Position numbers and translations under genes: made by a program
Source: Calycina herbarum
Lineage: Eukaryota; Ascomycota; Leotiomycetes; Helotiales; Pezizellaceae
Direction: 5' to 3'
Length of the DNA: 64,000 bases
Assembly (NCBI GenBank): GCA_001414485.1
Contig: LLEY01000043.1
Coordinates: 360,147 to 424,146, forward strand
The notes under the pieces: model-generated
The model's input: the letters and a program-made list of their open reading frames with translations, nothing else
Databases searched by the model: none
Told to the model about the DNA's origin: nothing
In this document: piece after piece, positions 36,779 through 48,785 of the stretch
Numbering within the stretch: the stretch's first letter is position 1
How the letters are laid out: each line of letters starts with the position of its first letter

Positions 36779-38016
36779 TTTGGTGGTGTGAGTTATGAAT
36801 TAAACTGAAATGCAAGTCGATAAAAGTGAGATTAGAAACGATTGTAAAAGTAGGGCTATAGGAGGGCAAGTTGACGAAAGTGAGAAGCTGAAGAACCAAG
36901 GTGCGAGTTTGATGTTCAGAAAAGTTGGGAAGTCGAGGGTTTTATTTTCTTTAGTGGCAGGAACGATCCATGTGTATTGTTGACTTCCTCTGCGTGTAAA
37001 AAAAACTAAAATGGTCTTATGACTTCTTGAAGGCAGTGGTGATCTAATTTCCATCGAAAGCCACTTGCTCTTGCCGCGTTGACACTCTAATCTCGAGTCT
37101 AAATTCAGAGTAGGATATACTAAAATTTGCCCTATGTCACGTCATGAAATTTTAATGTTGAGATAAGCTCGTGGGAGAAGCACTTGGTACCTAGTTTTCA
37201 GTAGTAGCATCGTTAACTCGCCAGATTCTCCCTCTACTTGGGAGCTCGACCCTTAGTACCTTCGGCATTCATGCTAGGCGGAAACCATACTCGATGATAC
37301 AGAAATAAATACTCTAAAATGGCTCCAGATGTAGCGATTGTGAACGATGGGACCTCAACAATTTTTCCCTACCACCCCAGAGATGTATGATATTTTAGTT
37401 TACGCACGAAGTGGGTTCAAACCAGGAATTCTTGAGGCTCAACTACTCCGGAAGTGGATTTTAGAGTGGCATCAACTTCACGGTCCTACATGAACAAGCT
37501 TAAAGTACAACTTTCGTAGACGGTGAGAGTTAAACTTCACTTGCAATGTGCAAACCAAAATAAGTGCATAACCAAGGTGGAAGCAGGGGTAGTCTCTCGA
37601 TTGCCTTCTCGAATCCGCGCTTTAGATGGGTCATCGGATGCCCCAAGAATATTAACTAAATGATTTATTGAGTTTAGAAGCTCTTCTTTAGTACATTTCT
37701 TTGGATCATTGTCGCACATTTAAGAATAACCAGTTTGGAAGGAGAGATCAATAGAAGGAATCTACTCCATCACTGCCCTCCCCTTTCCAGAAATAGGAGC
37801 ATCAGGATTGTAAATTTTGACTTCGTATCTCGGAACTTGCTACTTGCATCACCAGTCGCCAGCTCCCTTGTGTTAGATTATATTACAAACGACTAATGCT
37901 TCTGTCAACACAAATTTTATGATCAAGCGCAACCATCACCTCCAGCTAGATTAAAACCTATTTGATACAAGGCCACGGAGCTTTCTGTCACCTCTTCATT
38001 GCCTCCAAAATACCGG
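36779..38016. other. intergenic region, no gene seen
   Basis: This is the 1.2-kb upstream region of paralogue B and downstream of the mannosyltransferase. A frame at 37537-37719 (60 codons, starting MCDNDPKKCTKEELLNS) looks slightly protein-like but has no start context, family or partner exon, so I leave it unannotated. Confidence 0.4.
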
Positions 38017-39749
38017 TTATTCCTCCTCCGCACTGTCCGCACTGTCCGCACTATCCGCACTGTCCGTAGGCAAGGGTCCCGAATTGTTATATGTTTCCCC
38101 ATCCTCAAGCATCCAATACCCGCCCAATCCCGTAAAAGTTGTCTGGAAACCAGGAACAATCTCATCGAAGTTACGTGGAGCGATATCCTTCATATCGGTG
38201 CACCAGGCACCCACCATCCCTTCTGGTCTGTCCTCCGCCACGTAAGGAGCTCCATCCATCTTAATAGTAACTTGCTCGATGAATTGATGCTGCTCATCAA
38301 CTACACTCCTCTTGTAGACCTGGAAAATTCCACCATATTTTTCTCGATGCCACTGCATTACTACCTGTGGTATTGTTTTGAGCAGACCTCCATGAAGAAA
38401 AGCTACACTCCCATTTGGGTGATGCTGTGCGAAAGTATGGCCGCAGTAGTTACCATCAGGTGCAAGTGTTCCGACGCTGTGTGTGCTTTGGTGTTAGTAT
38501 AATTTATCCCTTTGAGACTCGAAATCATTACACAATGGCTGAGATGTACGCACCTTGTGATCCATTTAGGAGGGAAACCATATTTTGTTTTCAGAGCATG
38601 CCATGCAAAGCGAAACAGGTCCTTGTCGCCGAGTAAAAATTCCATATAATACGATGTCTGGACATTGTTGAACCAAGCAGCCAGTTGCAAATGATAGAAG
38701 TACTTGCGTTTATCGATGAGGAGCTGTCCACTTTCCTGTTCATACTCGTCCATACGGCATTGTGTGTTCGTGATAGCCCAAGCTGGGTTGTTAGGTCGTG
38801 TACGAGCAATATCCGGCCAGAATAGAGTTCCGTATTCTTTGTATGTATCCGACTCGAACAGCGATTCCGGATCCATGACTGGTACGTTGTCTGAATCCAA
38901 TAATAATGTCTCAGCAAAACGTGAGTTCATGACAGCGGCCGTCTTGAGCTGATAATTGACGTGGAAGAAGTTATCGCTGCTGCTCTTGACGATGTTTGAG
39001 GGCGCCGATAGATCGTTGAAGTACATTTTCGGCCACATCGAAGAGAGTTCATTCTGGGCATCTAATGGAAGTTCGTCGCCCCAGTAGTGTAACTCAACTG
39101 GCAGCTGAGATCCTAAATGTTTCAACTGTCGTAAAATCACTCTTATGCGATTTAGACTCTTGCCGTTTCCTCCCACAATGACGATACCGTGGCCTTCAAA
39201 TCTGTTCTTGTACGCTGAATACGGCAACAATTCATGATTGATGAAGTCTTGCCATTGTTCTCTGTGAAGCTCAATGTCTTCATCACTCCTGTCCTCCACA
39301 GCCCACTCGATTTCATCTCCGTACTGAAAATCGATTTCTTCGTCTCCTGACCATGTACATGATGCTTTCGCTTCTGCCACGGTCAATTTTGGCAACTGGA
39401 TCACAGCTTTGAGATGCGGCAGAAAGTCGTCTGCTGTGGGTAATTTATGGGCATTGTAGAAGAGTTCGGCTTTTATTCCCGTGTGGGAAAGTTCGTGGGA
39501 TGTATTCTGCCCAAGGTCAGGCAACCGGGTTCCTGATTTCCAATTCACAAAATCTGGATTCCGGTGGAGAAGATACGTCGTGAGAATGAAAAGCAAGATC
39601 ACAGCTCCCGCGGCTAGGCGAAAGAACCCAGACTGTCGGAATAAGAGCATTGCTAGAACGTAAGCACTATAAATAAAAACTGAAGTGATAGCTGGGAGAG
39701 AGAGAGAAAATGACCATTTGGTCGACCATTTCAAATTCTCCGCGCACAA
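38017..39749 (-). CDS. MNN2/MNN1-family (GT71) Golgi mannosyltransferase
   Basis: This is a type II membrane glycosyltransferase that probably adds alpha-linked mannose to cell-wall or secretory glycans. Exon 1 is 39749-38554, the intron 38553-38477 (77 bp, GTGCGT donor, ATACTAAC branch region) and exon 2 38476-38017, for 551 residues from the first ATG. An internal ATG at residue 34 (MLLFRQSGFFRLAAG) would place the membrane anchor (about 41-61) in the usual position and may be the true start. Conserved blocks are GIVIVGGNG (188-196), PVELHYWGDELP and the DXD metal site LLLDSDNVPV (Asp285, Asp287), then FWPDIARTRPNNPAW. The C-terminus ends in a tandem acidic tail (TDSADSADSADSAEEE), encoded by a 9-bp microsatellite (ACTGTCCGC) at about 38028-38068. 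Confidence 0.9.
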
Positions 39750-41828
39750 CTGTCGTTGCTGTCCGCTCAGACAATCGGGCTGAGACGTCCGGCGTCAAAC
39801 TACTTCGGATGACAGCAAAACTTACTAGAAGGGGGGTAGCTTCTTACGAGAGCACCAATAGAACACGCGTCTCCCTTCAACCTGCCACGATGCTTGATGG
39901 GAAATAGATGTATAAATTTACAGAAACAGGTCAACTTATTCCAACAAAACAGGGGCAACTCAGGGAACCTCGGCTGCGCCGTAAACTCGACCCATAAATC
40001 TTTAGCATGTGCTATCTTCTTGGACACACTTTTGAGAGAGTGCTAGGTTGTGTCAACGATCGCTGGGCAGATTCTCATCAATTTCGGAATGATTGTCGTT
40101 GTGGAAGCATTTCGAGTATGCTGCTGGGCGAAGTGTTGTTGGATTAAGTTAACTTGCGCTGGGAAAGAGCCTCATACCTAAAAACCCAACCCCACCAACA
40201 GCCTAGCAACCGTCCCACGAACAGGAAATAGAACCATCCTCAACAATGCGCCCAGGTCCAATTCCAGAGCAACGATTCCTTTTCGGAAAATTATTTGGCT
40301 GGGAAAAGACTGAATCGCGAAAGAAGAGCTTGCTATTTTCTACAACGAGCCATGTTCACAAAACGGGTGTTTGACAGTTGGCGCCGATGGAGTCAATCAT
40401 CCTTGGGCAGCATGTTTACGCCAGACCGCGACAACACGTCTTCTCTCTAAGGAGAGAGGGACCCCCTCACACTTCGCCTTACCGACACCCCTTGCCTCAA
40501 AAAGCACGACATCGAGACACCCCCTCACACTTAGGCCCACCAAATGAACTATATGAAAGACACTTTTGAATTCACGATTCGTTTCTTATATATATTGGAT
40601 AATTCATTTCATAGAGTATAATTAGTATAACTTCATGAAACGTTTCATGAAATTCATATAAAATAATTCGGCCTGGATTGATAATTATCCGAGTCACGTG
40701 TGAGGCAAGTGTAAGGCACGTGCGAGTCACGTGTAAGCCTAAACTCATTTACCCCTTAAAACCTACCCCAACTATCACGTGGCCTAATATATGGAATATA
40801 TGAAAAGTCATGAAATTCATATATATCTTAGTTTCATTTCAACTAGTTCACGAAAATAAATCGAGCCTTGAATTCAATTCAAGTACACCTTGTTTCGTGA
40901 ATTTTCACTATTTCAAGTTCTTTTGGGAGCCCTACTCACACTTCGCCTTACCGACACCCCTCGCCTCAAAAGCACGACATCAAGACACCCCCTCACACTT
41001 CGCCTTTACCCCTCTTCTCTTCTTAAACCAAGGACCTGCGCAACGTACACAGATCAGCAAGGTATATCGAACCAACATACCTCAAAGAAAGAAGCCAAGA
41101 CACCCCTGATTCACTTCTCAAGTCGAACCGACACCCTTCAACACCTTACAACAAGACGTCAAGACACCCCCGATTCACTCTAAAAATAAAAAAAAAGCCT
41201 CGTACCCCGCATTCCACAGACTCTCACAGCATACACAACGATTAGCCCTCTTCGCCTCTTCAAAGAACACTCCCAGAAGTCAATTCTTCAAACACAAAGA
41301 ACGCCCAGAAGTCTATAAACGAACGCTACTCGCAAAAGCCCAGAAAGCCCAGGAACCTTCTTACACTATGTCAAGCCAGAGCCCAGGAACATTCTTACGT
41401 ATTCCCTTCCGATTCACTACAAAGGCTACTTACAAAGCTCCGAATAAATCATCTCGAATTACTTCGTATTTTACGAACTGTACGAACTCTTAAGCGAAGG
41501 ATGAATGGAGCGCTGTGATTGGTTAGACAGGATGAATAGAGCTATGTGATTAGCTAGGAAGGAAGGAAGAGAGAATGGATAGGTGGATGTATACCTCCTT
41601 CTTTAGCCACTTTTAAGAAGTTCTGCCAGTGTCGTTTCAGGTGAATGCTACTTTGTAGCCATTTCACGTAACCTGGAAAGGGCTATATAAGAAGGACCTA
41701 CGTAGCTACTTTGACAAGTCAAGACAAGAATAATACAGCACTTTGAGCACCAGTTTAGGTAGCAGTTTTATGACCTCAAGTCATACCAACAATATAGTAA
41801 TGAAAATTAATAAAAATACTGTTGTAAT
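39750..41828. other. repeat-bearing intergenic region
   Basis: Two kilobases without a gene. It contains a pair of near-identical ~66-bp direct repeats (40466-40532 and 40935-41000), a perfect 20-bp palindrome at 40632-40651 (TTCATGAAACGTTTCATGAA) and three CACGTG boxes near 40696, 40724 and 40778. Further repeats of the phrase AAGACACCCC(T/C)GATTCACT are near 41096 and 41160. The stretch 41490-41750 resembles a decayed LTR or leader but has no partner here. Confidence 0.5.
40466..41000. repeat. 66-bp direct repeat pair flanking a palindrome-rich segment
   Basis: Copies 40466-40532 and 40935-41000 begin CTCACACTTCGCCTTACCGA and end CCCCCTCACACTT. They differ by a few substitutions and one A in a run. 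Between them lie about 400 bp of AT-rich sequence with ATGAAATTCAT-type palindromes and CACGTG boxes. The arrangement could be a short element with terminal direct repeats, but no TG...CA ends or target duplication were seen. Confidence 0.6.
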
Positions 41829-41922
41829 TTACTGCCGGTATACTACTGACACCACTGGTGTCGTCACAACAGCTCTCCGGCCGTTTAAGAATTGCAATTT
41901 ACGAAAAATAAAACATGCTATA

Positions 41923-44900
41923 TTAAATCTTGCGACATGCGTATGGTGAATTGTATCTCCTTGGCCATGGTCCATTACCATAGCTGATGTGACTGCGGCC
42001 CCGTGGATGCCATCTTTGCCTCGAACGTGCAGGCCTTCGGCAACGGTGATCTGATGTTTGACCCCTATTATATGATCTATGATGATGACGTCTTTGTTCC
42101 CAACCCCCTGAGAGCATCAAATTGACTAGTGGCTCTGCTAACTGAGGTGGGAAAACGAGCCTTACTGTTTCCAGCAGTACACCCACAGGATGCTGCATTT
42201 GGTGTGCTCTTTCTATCAGGACTTTTGTTGCTTGGGCCCTGAGTTGTAGTTGATCTTTATTATGAGTGCGAAGCTCTCGCATGAATCGACAGAAGACAGC
42301 CCAAGCTGACTCTGTAGAAATTTTGTTAACGAGTCCGAGTTCTACAGTCCGCAATAAATGATGCAGTATATCAAGATAAGTCGTGCGGAATTCGAAACAA
42401 CCTTTAAACTTCTGGAAAAAGAATGCCTGCCAAAGCGGAGACAGAGTCCCTGGACAGTATGCATTCGGGTCTGCACCATGCTTCAACAACAGCAGGACGG
42501 CTCCGCTGTCATATGCGTCAATGAGTGCACCATCACCGAGTAGGGACGTGAACCATTGGCTCCAAGGGCTAATCTTATGTAAATGGGACGAATCAATACA
42601 GGCGTTGGGGTCTTCGCCATACTCCAGAAGAACCTTGAGAAGATTGAACCATTTGTTGGATTTCAGACTACTGAAGCGTTTCGATCCTTCTCTACCTGTA
42701 AGATTTAGGATGGTGTGTAAGGGCATTTGCTGACATTTCGAGAAAAAAAATCTCTCTCTAGAGAGAGCCAAAGGTAGATAAAGGTGCATTTCCCAGTTCC
42801 TAACCATGCTCCATTTGAGTAATGCCTCGGCCAAGATAGCTTCATCCAAGTCCCCACTCGATTGGGTTCTCGAAAGCCACCTCTTCTTGAGGAGGTCGAG
42901 GAATGTGTTGAAAATTTCTGACATCATTTGTAGTTCGTCGCTGCCACTACTCAGCTCCAAAGATAAATTCACCACCGATTCTTGAAACCGCTTGTCGTTT
43001 CTCTCGGAAAAGCAAGCCAGCCATGGAATCAGCGTCCCAAAATTAATCCGGTCAAGGAATACCCCAGGTGTAATCCTGGACGCGAGAAACTTTGTAACTT
43101 TGCCTGTCTGGAAGAAATCTGCGACTGTACGATGAAGGAAATCAAGTTTCCCTCTGGAGAATTGTAGCAAGCCACCTCCAAGAGCATTAAGGCGACGGTG
43201 AGTCCGAGTGAGCTCTACAGGGGCAATCTCCATATCATTCAAAGCTCGAACGAGCGTCTGAAGTCCATGACCCGGCTGACAGTATTCTTCATCTTGGAGA
43301 GAATAGAAAGATAGTTCGTACGGTTCCGGAAGACGAAGGACTGTTTGGAAGACCGTGGCCATTTTCTGATGATAGACAGGATCAATAGACTCTAAAATGT
43401 GGGTAAAATATTCCTCTAGGTCTACCGGGAGGCTGTCAAGTCGTAATCGAAACTCGTGGAAAGTATCGTCGTTGTTTAATCCTTCCCGAAGCGATGCTAT
43501 AACCAGAGAGACCCAAAGAAACACCCCTTTCGAGCGCTCAGTGATCTCGGCGGCGATGTTACTCGTCCATTCCTCGCTTTGACCAATTGTAACCCATCTT
43601 GGATGCTCTGTTAGGCGGGTTCGTGAATATCGAAAAATGTCTCGTCGAGTAAGGTCATGAATGTAAAGCTTCTGATTGGAATTGGTCCCAAGCCGATCTT
43701 CAAATATGTTCCAGGAGCGACTCGAAACGCAGAGCTTGAGATATGACGAGCCGGAAAGTTCAATTAGAGACTGACAAATTTCGATATGGTCCCCCTCGTA
43801 TTCGTCAATTCCGTCAATAAAAAAACAAAATCTTTGCCCGATATTCTCGGATTTGACAATGTTCTCTATTGTTGAGAGGAGCTCTGTCATAGTCCATGGC
43901 CAACGTCTAAGAGAGTTGGCATTACAGTTGTTCCAGCGTGGTAGACAAGCTTTGGAAATCAGCTGCGGACATTGCCGAAATATATCGAATAGTAATGTTT
44001 GCAGAAGGCCCTTGTGTGATTTCTGTATAGAAGTACCGCGGCACCAGAAGTAGTGGCCTGCGATGATCAGGTCTCCAGGATGAGCCCAATTGTGAAGTAT
44101 CCTCCGTGTTTCGACATTGCCAACCAAGTATTTCATGAGAGTTGATTTTCCGCTTCCAGGATTCCCGGAGACCCAAAACACACCCTTTCCCGTTTCTAGC
44201 CACCTGGAGAGATTCGATGCCGATGTGCCAGGCTGCAGATTTCTCAGTGCCCAATCAAATGTTGCTGAATGAGCATCGACAATTGCATCCTGACGATCTA
44301 GCCTCGAGTCAAAATCCAGGCTATCGATAATCGTCTGTTGCCGAGTAATCTCGCTCTTCACCCTGGGATACTGGGATATTTCACGGCAAGGTAGCGCACT
44401 CTCTTCTATGTCAAAGGCCCTACGCTTTTCATGTAGTTCTCGAAATAGGCTCTCAATCCTGAGAAGTCTCGAATCTTGAACCATGAGTAGTCTTAGACTC
44501 TCAGATTCGAGGGTTTCCACGTCACGAATGAGTGTGTAACCTTGTTTACTACTGACCCATTAATCATTCATTCAAACGGCAGGGGGCATGAAGTAGCAAC
44601 CTGATGATGGAACAAATATATAGAGTTAGTGCGTTTTGTCTATCGCGAAGCGTCTGCTGAAGAGTCCGGATCTTTCCTTCTCCTCCCCAAGCGTATTCAA
44701 GCGCTGCTCGGAAGCTGCGCCAACGGCGATGCGATTTACCGTCGATGCGCAATTTGCGAACGACTTCAATAATCTTATCGCAGTCTTTCCGGCAGCCATT
44801 GGCAAGGGCCACCAGACCTTTGTCGCAAGGCTCTGTACGCCGAGAGCTATCCTCTTGCTCTGAGGCGCTATAGTCGGGCCCGTTCTCCCCAACATCTAAG

Positions 44901-45073
44901 AGCTGGGAACTGAGATCTGAAAGCTGACCGTAAAGGCTTTCAAGTTCGAGGTTTCCGTTAGTCGAACCCAGCTTCGAGGTGTAGATCTCTACGCCATCAT
45001 GGATCAACTTCCTGGTGAAGTCGATAAATTGAATAATGTTGCAAGCAAGACCCAGGGCGGAGAGAGGCTCCAT
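41923..45073 (-). CDS. NLR-like STAND protein with NACHT domain
   Basis: This is a putative intracellular receptor of the type used in fungal heterokaryon incompatibility and immunity. Exon 1 is 45073-44601, the intron 44600-44552 (49 bp, GTTGCT donor, GTCAG acceptor) and exon 2 44551-41923, for 1,033 residues. The N-terminal domain (MEPLSALGLACNIIQFIDFT, about 1-150) resembles the fungal STAND N-terminal (HeLo-like) type; this assignment is tentative. The NACHT core has Walker A GNPGSGKST (about 287-295) and Walker B FCFFIDGIDEYEG. No WD40 or TPR array follows, only one or two weak ankyrin-like pieces (LLLKHGADPNAY). After SGGWEQ the tail turns abruptly to R/H/S-rich sequence. A one-base shift in the C run 42104-42108 would instead read NKDVIIIDHIIGVKHQIT and continue to a stop at 41829, so the annotated C-terminus is doubtful. 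Confidence 0.85.
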
Positions 45074-45260
45074 ATCCGCGCGGACGTCTTTTATGCAATG
45101 ATGAGATGGATTGGTTGATTGACAAGATAATATACCAATTCTTTGACACTACCGAAGAGATATCAATTGATGGAGCTGCGGTAGAGTTGGATTATAATAA
45201 CAAAAATGTTCAGCGCTGGAGTGGCGGAGTTGGGTATAATTCGAGGCGATGCAAGCCGAT

Positions 45261-45318
45261 GACTGAGTTGGCTGAGTTGGGCGGCATGGCTGAGTTGGGC
45301 GGTGGCTGAGTTGGGCAG
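45261..45318. repeat. short tandem CTGAGTTGGGCGG repeat upstream of the NLR gene
   Basis: CTGAGTTGG occurs four times between 45263 and 45314, spaced 9, 18 and 16 bases apart, with GGCGGCATGG or GGCGGTGG between. It is about 190 bp upstream of the NLR start codon, so it may affect that promoter. Expansion by slippage is likely. Confidence 0.6.
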
Positions 45319-46480
45319 CATTCACAAGCTGTCAAAGGGCTAGATCAGGTGATTCGCACACTTTATGAAGCTATTTACAACTGTGGATAAACCAGCACGA
45401 GCCAGCCCTCAAACAACTTAAAAGACAGATCTCCTTATGAATCTCTTTTCTCCTTGTAATCATTCAATTTAACCAAGTCGCAATTGTCCTCGACTTGCAC
45501 TTGTACCGTGACATTGATTACCGCACATATAATCGCGATCTAACTAGTCCTCGACGTTGATCACGATTCCTACCACAACCTTACACAAACTACCGCTACT
45601 GTTGAGATGTGACCTACTTTAATAGTGTAACTCGGGAGGAGTCTGCTTGAATAATTAGGAAGAACAGAAAGGCGAATAATTAAACTTAAAAGGAAATTTA
45701 TATCTTTATATATATTATCTTTTGAAACTCTATATAATATAGATATAAGCCTATATAAGCTAAGACATAGTAGAGTTACTATAATTAGCTTATATTCCTA
45801 TATATTAGACTAGAGCTAAATACATCTAGTAAAATATCTAGTATACGAGCGAAATCTTATATTTTACTCTACTATTATAGACTAAATATAAAGAGGTTAA
45901 TAGACAAGGTTATCTTTATTATAAAAAGAATTAACTAAGAAGAGAAGTCTATTCTATATACGAGGAAAGGGGTTTTATACGTAGAACCTCTTACGTCGAA
46001 GCCTCTAGGTATAATAGCTAGCTATTATAAAGTGCCGATTACTAAGAGAATATAATACGTACCGAGGGCACGGAATAGGATTATAATATAGTTTTAGTTT
46101 CGAGATTATTAGAACCGGATTAGTACGGACTTTTGTTATTATCTAGCTCTCTTATATATAAATACTCTTATACTCGTAGCTGGAAAGAACTAATTTTATA
46201 ATAGTCCTAGTTATATACGACTAGATCACGTGCCGAGGTCCTACCGAAGTCTCGCTTAGTATATATAAATAGAGACAGAGCGTACTAACTCTCCTCTTCT
46301 CTCTTTAGTTTAGTTTTCTTTAAATATAAGTACTATTCTATAAGTATCTCTTTTAGTATATTTATAAAGAGCTGTTATACTAAAACTAAACTTATACTCT
46401 CGTCTAGAAAGGTATACGAATATTCTAAAACAGATAACACTGTTTATAAATAAAAGTATATATATTCACTTTATAGTAAA

Positions 46481-46770
46481 TCTCTAATAGTATTTCTCTC
46501 TAAATACGCTGTGTTTAGGATTTTTTTAATAGACTCGCTTAGTATATAATCTATACGTAGGCTATTCTAAACACGGCGTATATAGATTCTTAATATATAG
46601 TAATAATACGTCTATAAACGAAAGTATACGATTATAATAATAGTAAACTTATTATAACAGCTATTACTACTACTCTCTAAAAGACTATAGCTATAGCTTA
46701 TACTAAATCTAGACTTTTATATAATTATATATTATTACATAGAGTATTAGTAAGTATAAGTACTAAGTCT
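46481..46770. repeat. copy of the TLH upstream region (also at 60800-61095)
   Basis: About 290 bp are nearly identical to 60800-61095, immediately upstream of and into the third TLH relic. Most differences are C-to-T or G-to-A. Similarity stops near 46770, where the other copy enters coding sequence, so this is a TLH unit cut off at its first codons. Confidence 0.8.
46505..46580. repeat. 76-bp hairpin element (copy 1)
   Basis: It is bounded by TACGCTGTGTTTAG and CTAAACACGGCGTA, inverted repeats of 14 bp with one mismatch. The core is TTTTTTTAATAGACTCGCTTA. It is the RIP-altered sibling of the element at 60838-60913. Confidence 0.75.
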
Positions 46771-46828
46771 TATTCTCGATAAGATTTTAGTTTATACTAC
46801 CTCTTTATAATCTAAAAACAGAGAGAGT

Positions 46829-47378
46829 AGTATAGGTCTACTTTTATACTATCTTATAAGTACTATAAGATTAAGAGTTAGAAAATACTTTATATTAGGT
46901 TTTATACTATAATTAATACGCTCTTTCAGATAGGCGTAACTAAAAATTTATATCTATTTTATTGAATTAGTTTAGAGTTACGTTTAAGGTTAGTATTCTT
47001 GCTTAGTAATCCTTCCTAAGTTCCTTCTAAGACTACCTATATTCTTAACTTTAAATATGTATATTAGACGTAATACTTAATAAAAACTAATTTTAGCTTT
47101 AGATTAGTATATTTAACTACTTAGAGTATTATACTATATAATAATATTATAATCTTTAGTAAAGTAAAGCCTAATATATAGGATTTTAGTTCCGAGTTTA
47201 GATATAGTATAGGTCTACTTTTATACTACTCTATAAGTACTATAGAATTAAGAGTTAGAAAATACTTTATATAAGGTTTTATACTATAATCTATATACTC
47301 TTTTAGATAGACTTTACTAAAAATTTATATCTATTTTATTAAATTAGTTTAAAGTTACAAGTTCTTACTTAGTAATCC
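46829..47378. repeat. direct repeat pair, ~180 bp
   Basis: Segments 46829-47012 and 47206-47378 share AGTATAGGTCTACTTTTATA at the start and CTTAGTAATCC at the end, with scattered transitions and one short deletion. They could be LTRs of a small or collapsed element (interval 193 bp), but the ends are not clear. Confidence 0.6.
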
Positions 47379-47403
47379 TACCTCTTATAAGTCGGCCTTC
47401 TTT

Positions 47404-47498
47404 CGCTGAAAAAAGTCACGCGTCTACCGCGGACGCGGCCGTACGCGGGCGCGCCTAGCCCCCGCGGGGTAGAGCTGCGGTGAAAAAAGTTTTCGCTA
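47404..47498. other. GC-rich CpG island inside the AT-rich block
   Basis: About 95 bp are dense in CpG (ACGCGTCTACCGCGGACGCG, GGGCGCGCCTAG), flanked on both sides by CGCTGAAAAAAGT / CGGTGAAAAAAGT. It stands about 110 bp before the first readable codons of TLH relic 1 and is the only strongly GC-rich stretch in the surrounding 2 kb. A promoter remnant is possible. Confidence 0.6.
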
Positions 47499-48358
47499 AA
47501 AAGAGTTATATACCCTCCTCTCCCTCCTTCTACGCTTCGACTCCTCTCTCTTCTTCCTCTATTATATATATATATATATATCTACATATCTAACTACAGC
47601 TTTAACTATAGTAACCGAGCTTACCTACGACCCTATACACCGGCTAGCCCTGTATAAGCGCTATAAGACAGGCGTTGCCCTAGGCTACGCTAGCGTAGAG
47701 CGACACCTGCGTACGAAGCTATACCGCCTACTAGGCCCGACGCTGAAGGCCTGCCTAGCCTACACCGACGCGCTAGCTCCTCTGAGGTCTCTAGAGGAGC
47801 TGCGGAGCCACCGGCCTCTAAACGAGGACGCGTAGATCGCGTACCTAGAGGCCTATACTAGCTACAGCTACCTGCTCTGCGAGGAGGAGAAGAAGGGCGA
47901 GGGCGGCGGCGAGGGAGACGTCTTTCTAACCACCTACCTCCTGTATATATAGCACTATATATTTAGTTATCGGCGGAAGGCTTAGGAGTACGAAGCGGCG
48001 CCGCTGTAGAAGGAGTGCCGGCTTTAGACCTACTTCACTACTAAAGGCTGTGTTAGCTACTTCGTAGTCGTAGCCAACGAGGCTATAGACAGGGCCGGGG
48101 GACAGGTAGTAGCTAGGGAAGCTAGCAGCAGCAGCGGCGGCGGCAGTAGTAGGGTTAGAGAGAGAGAGGAGGAAGAGATATAGGGTAGCTTCTCCTCTAG
48201 CTTCTTAGCTATATAATAACAAGCCTAGTCTCTCTTCTATAGTTTAGAGGAGGATGTTAAGACTGTTTAGAAGGACCTAGCTACTGCGGCGAGTAAGGTA
48301 GAGGAGGCCGAGGGCGAGCGGGCTAAGCGGGTGCCCTGGCTAGAGAGAACCGGATTCT

Positions 48359-48785
48359 TATAACGAAACTTAAACGAACTAAACAAAGATAACTAAGTCT
48401 CGAAGGTTAGTATATAGGTAAGAAGTATAGATACGCCGGGTTGTTTACTTAGAAGTAAACTCGTTACTTATATTAAAGATGTTAAATAAGATAATAAGAT
48501 TAATAACTAAAGTTAAGTACGAAGCTCCTATCTAATAGCAGACGTGCTAGTCTTATATAGAACCTTTGTTCTCCTAGGTAGCTAACTCGCTTATTAAGCT
48601 GGCGATCTAACGAGCTAGTTCGCCTAGCGATCTAGCGGTCTATTACGTGATTAATATAATAAAATCCTTAGATTACTTAGCTAACCTAACCGATCTCTAT
48701 CTACTATAAGAGTATTCTAATAGTGCTTAACCTATTAAGACGCTGTCTAGTCTTTACTTATTATATATATATATAATTCGTAATA
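48359..48785 (-). repeat. 3' LTR of the gypsy element
   Basis: It is 427 bp, collinear with 55169-55595 and differs from it mainly by transitions. On the + strand it now starts TATAACGAAAC and ends CGTAATA, where TG and CA ends have been converted to TA. Confidence 0.9.

Larger units (their letters stand above)
45323..47613. other. AT-rich, RIP-like subtelomeric block
   Basis: From about 45,650 the composition changes sharply to TA-rich sequence with almost no CpA/TpG, as expected of repeat-induced point mutation. It contains the truncated TLH 5' copy (46481-46770), the hairpin element 46505-46580, a 170-185-bp direct repeat pair (46829-47012 and 47206-47378) and a GC-rich island (47404-47498). 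No intact gene is present. Confidence 0.7.

Noticed and set aside
40370..41190. Frames rich in P, H, T and R (TPSHFAFTP, RHPLTLRL)
   Set aside because: They are translations of the direct repeats and C-rich stretches, not genes.
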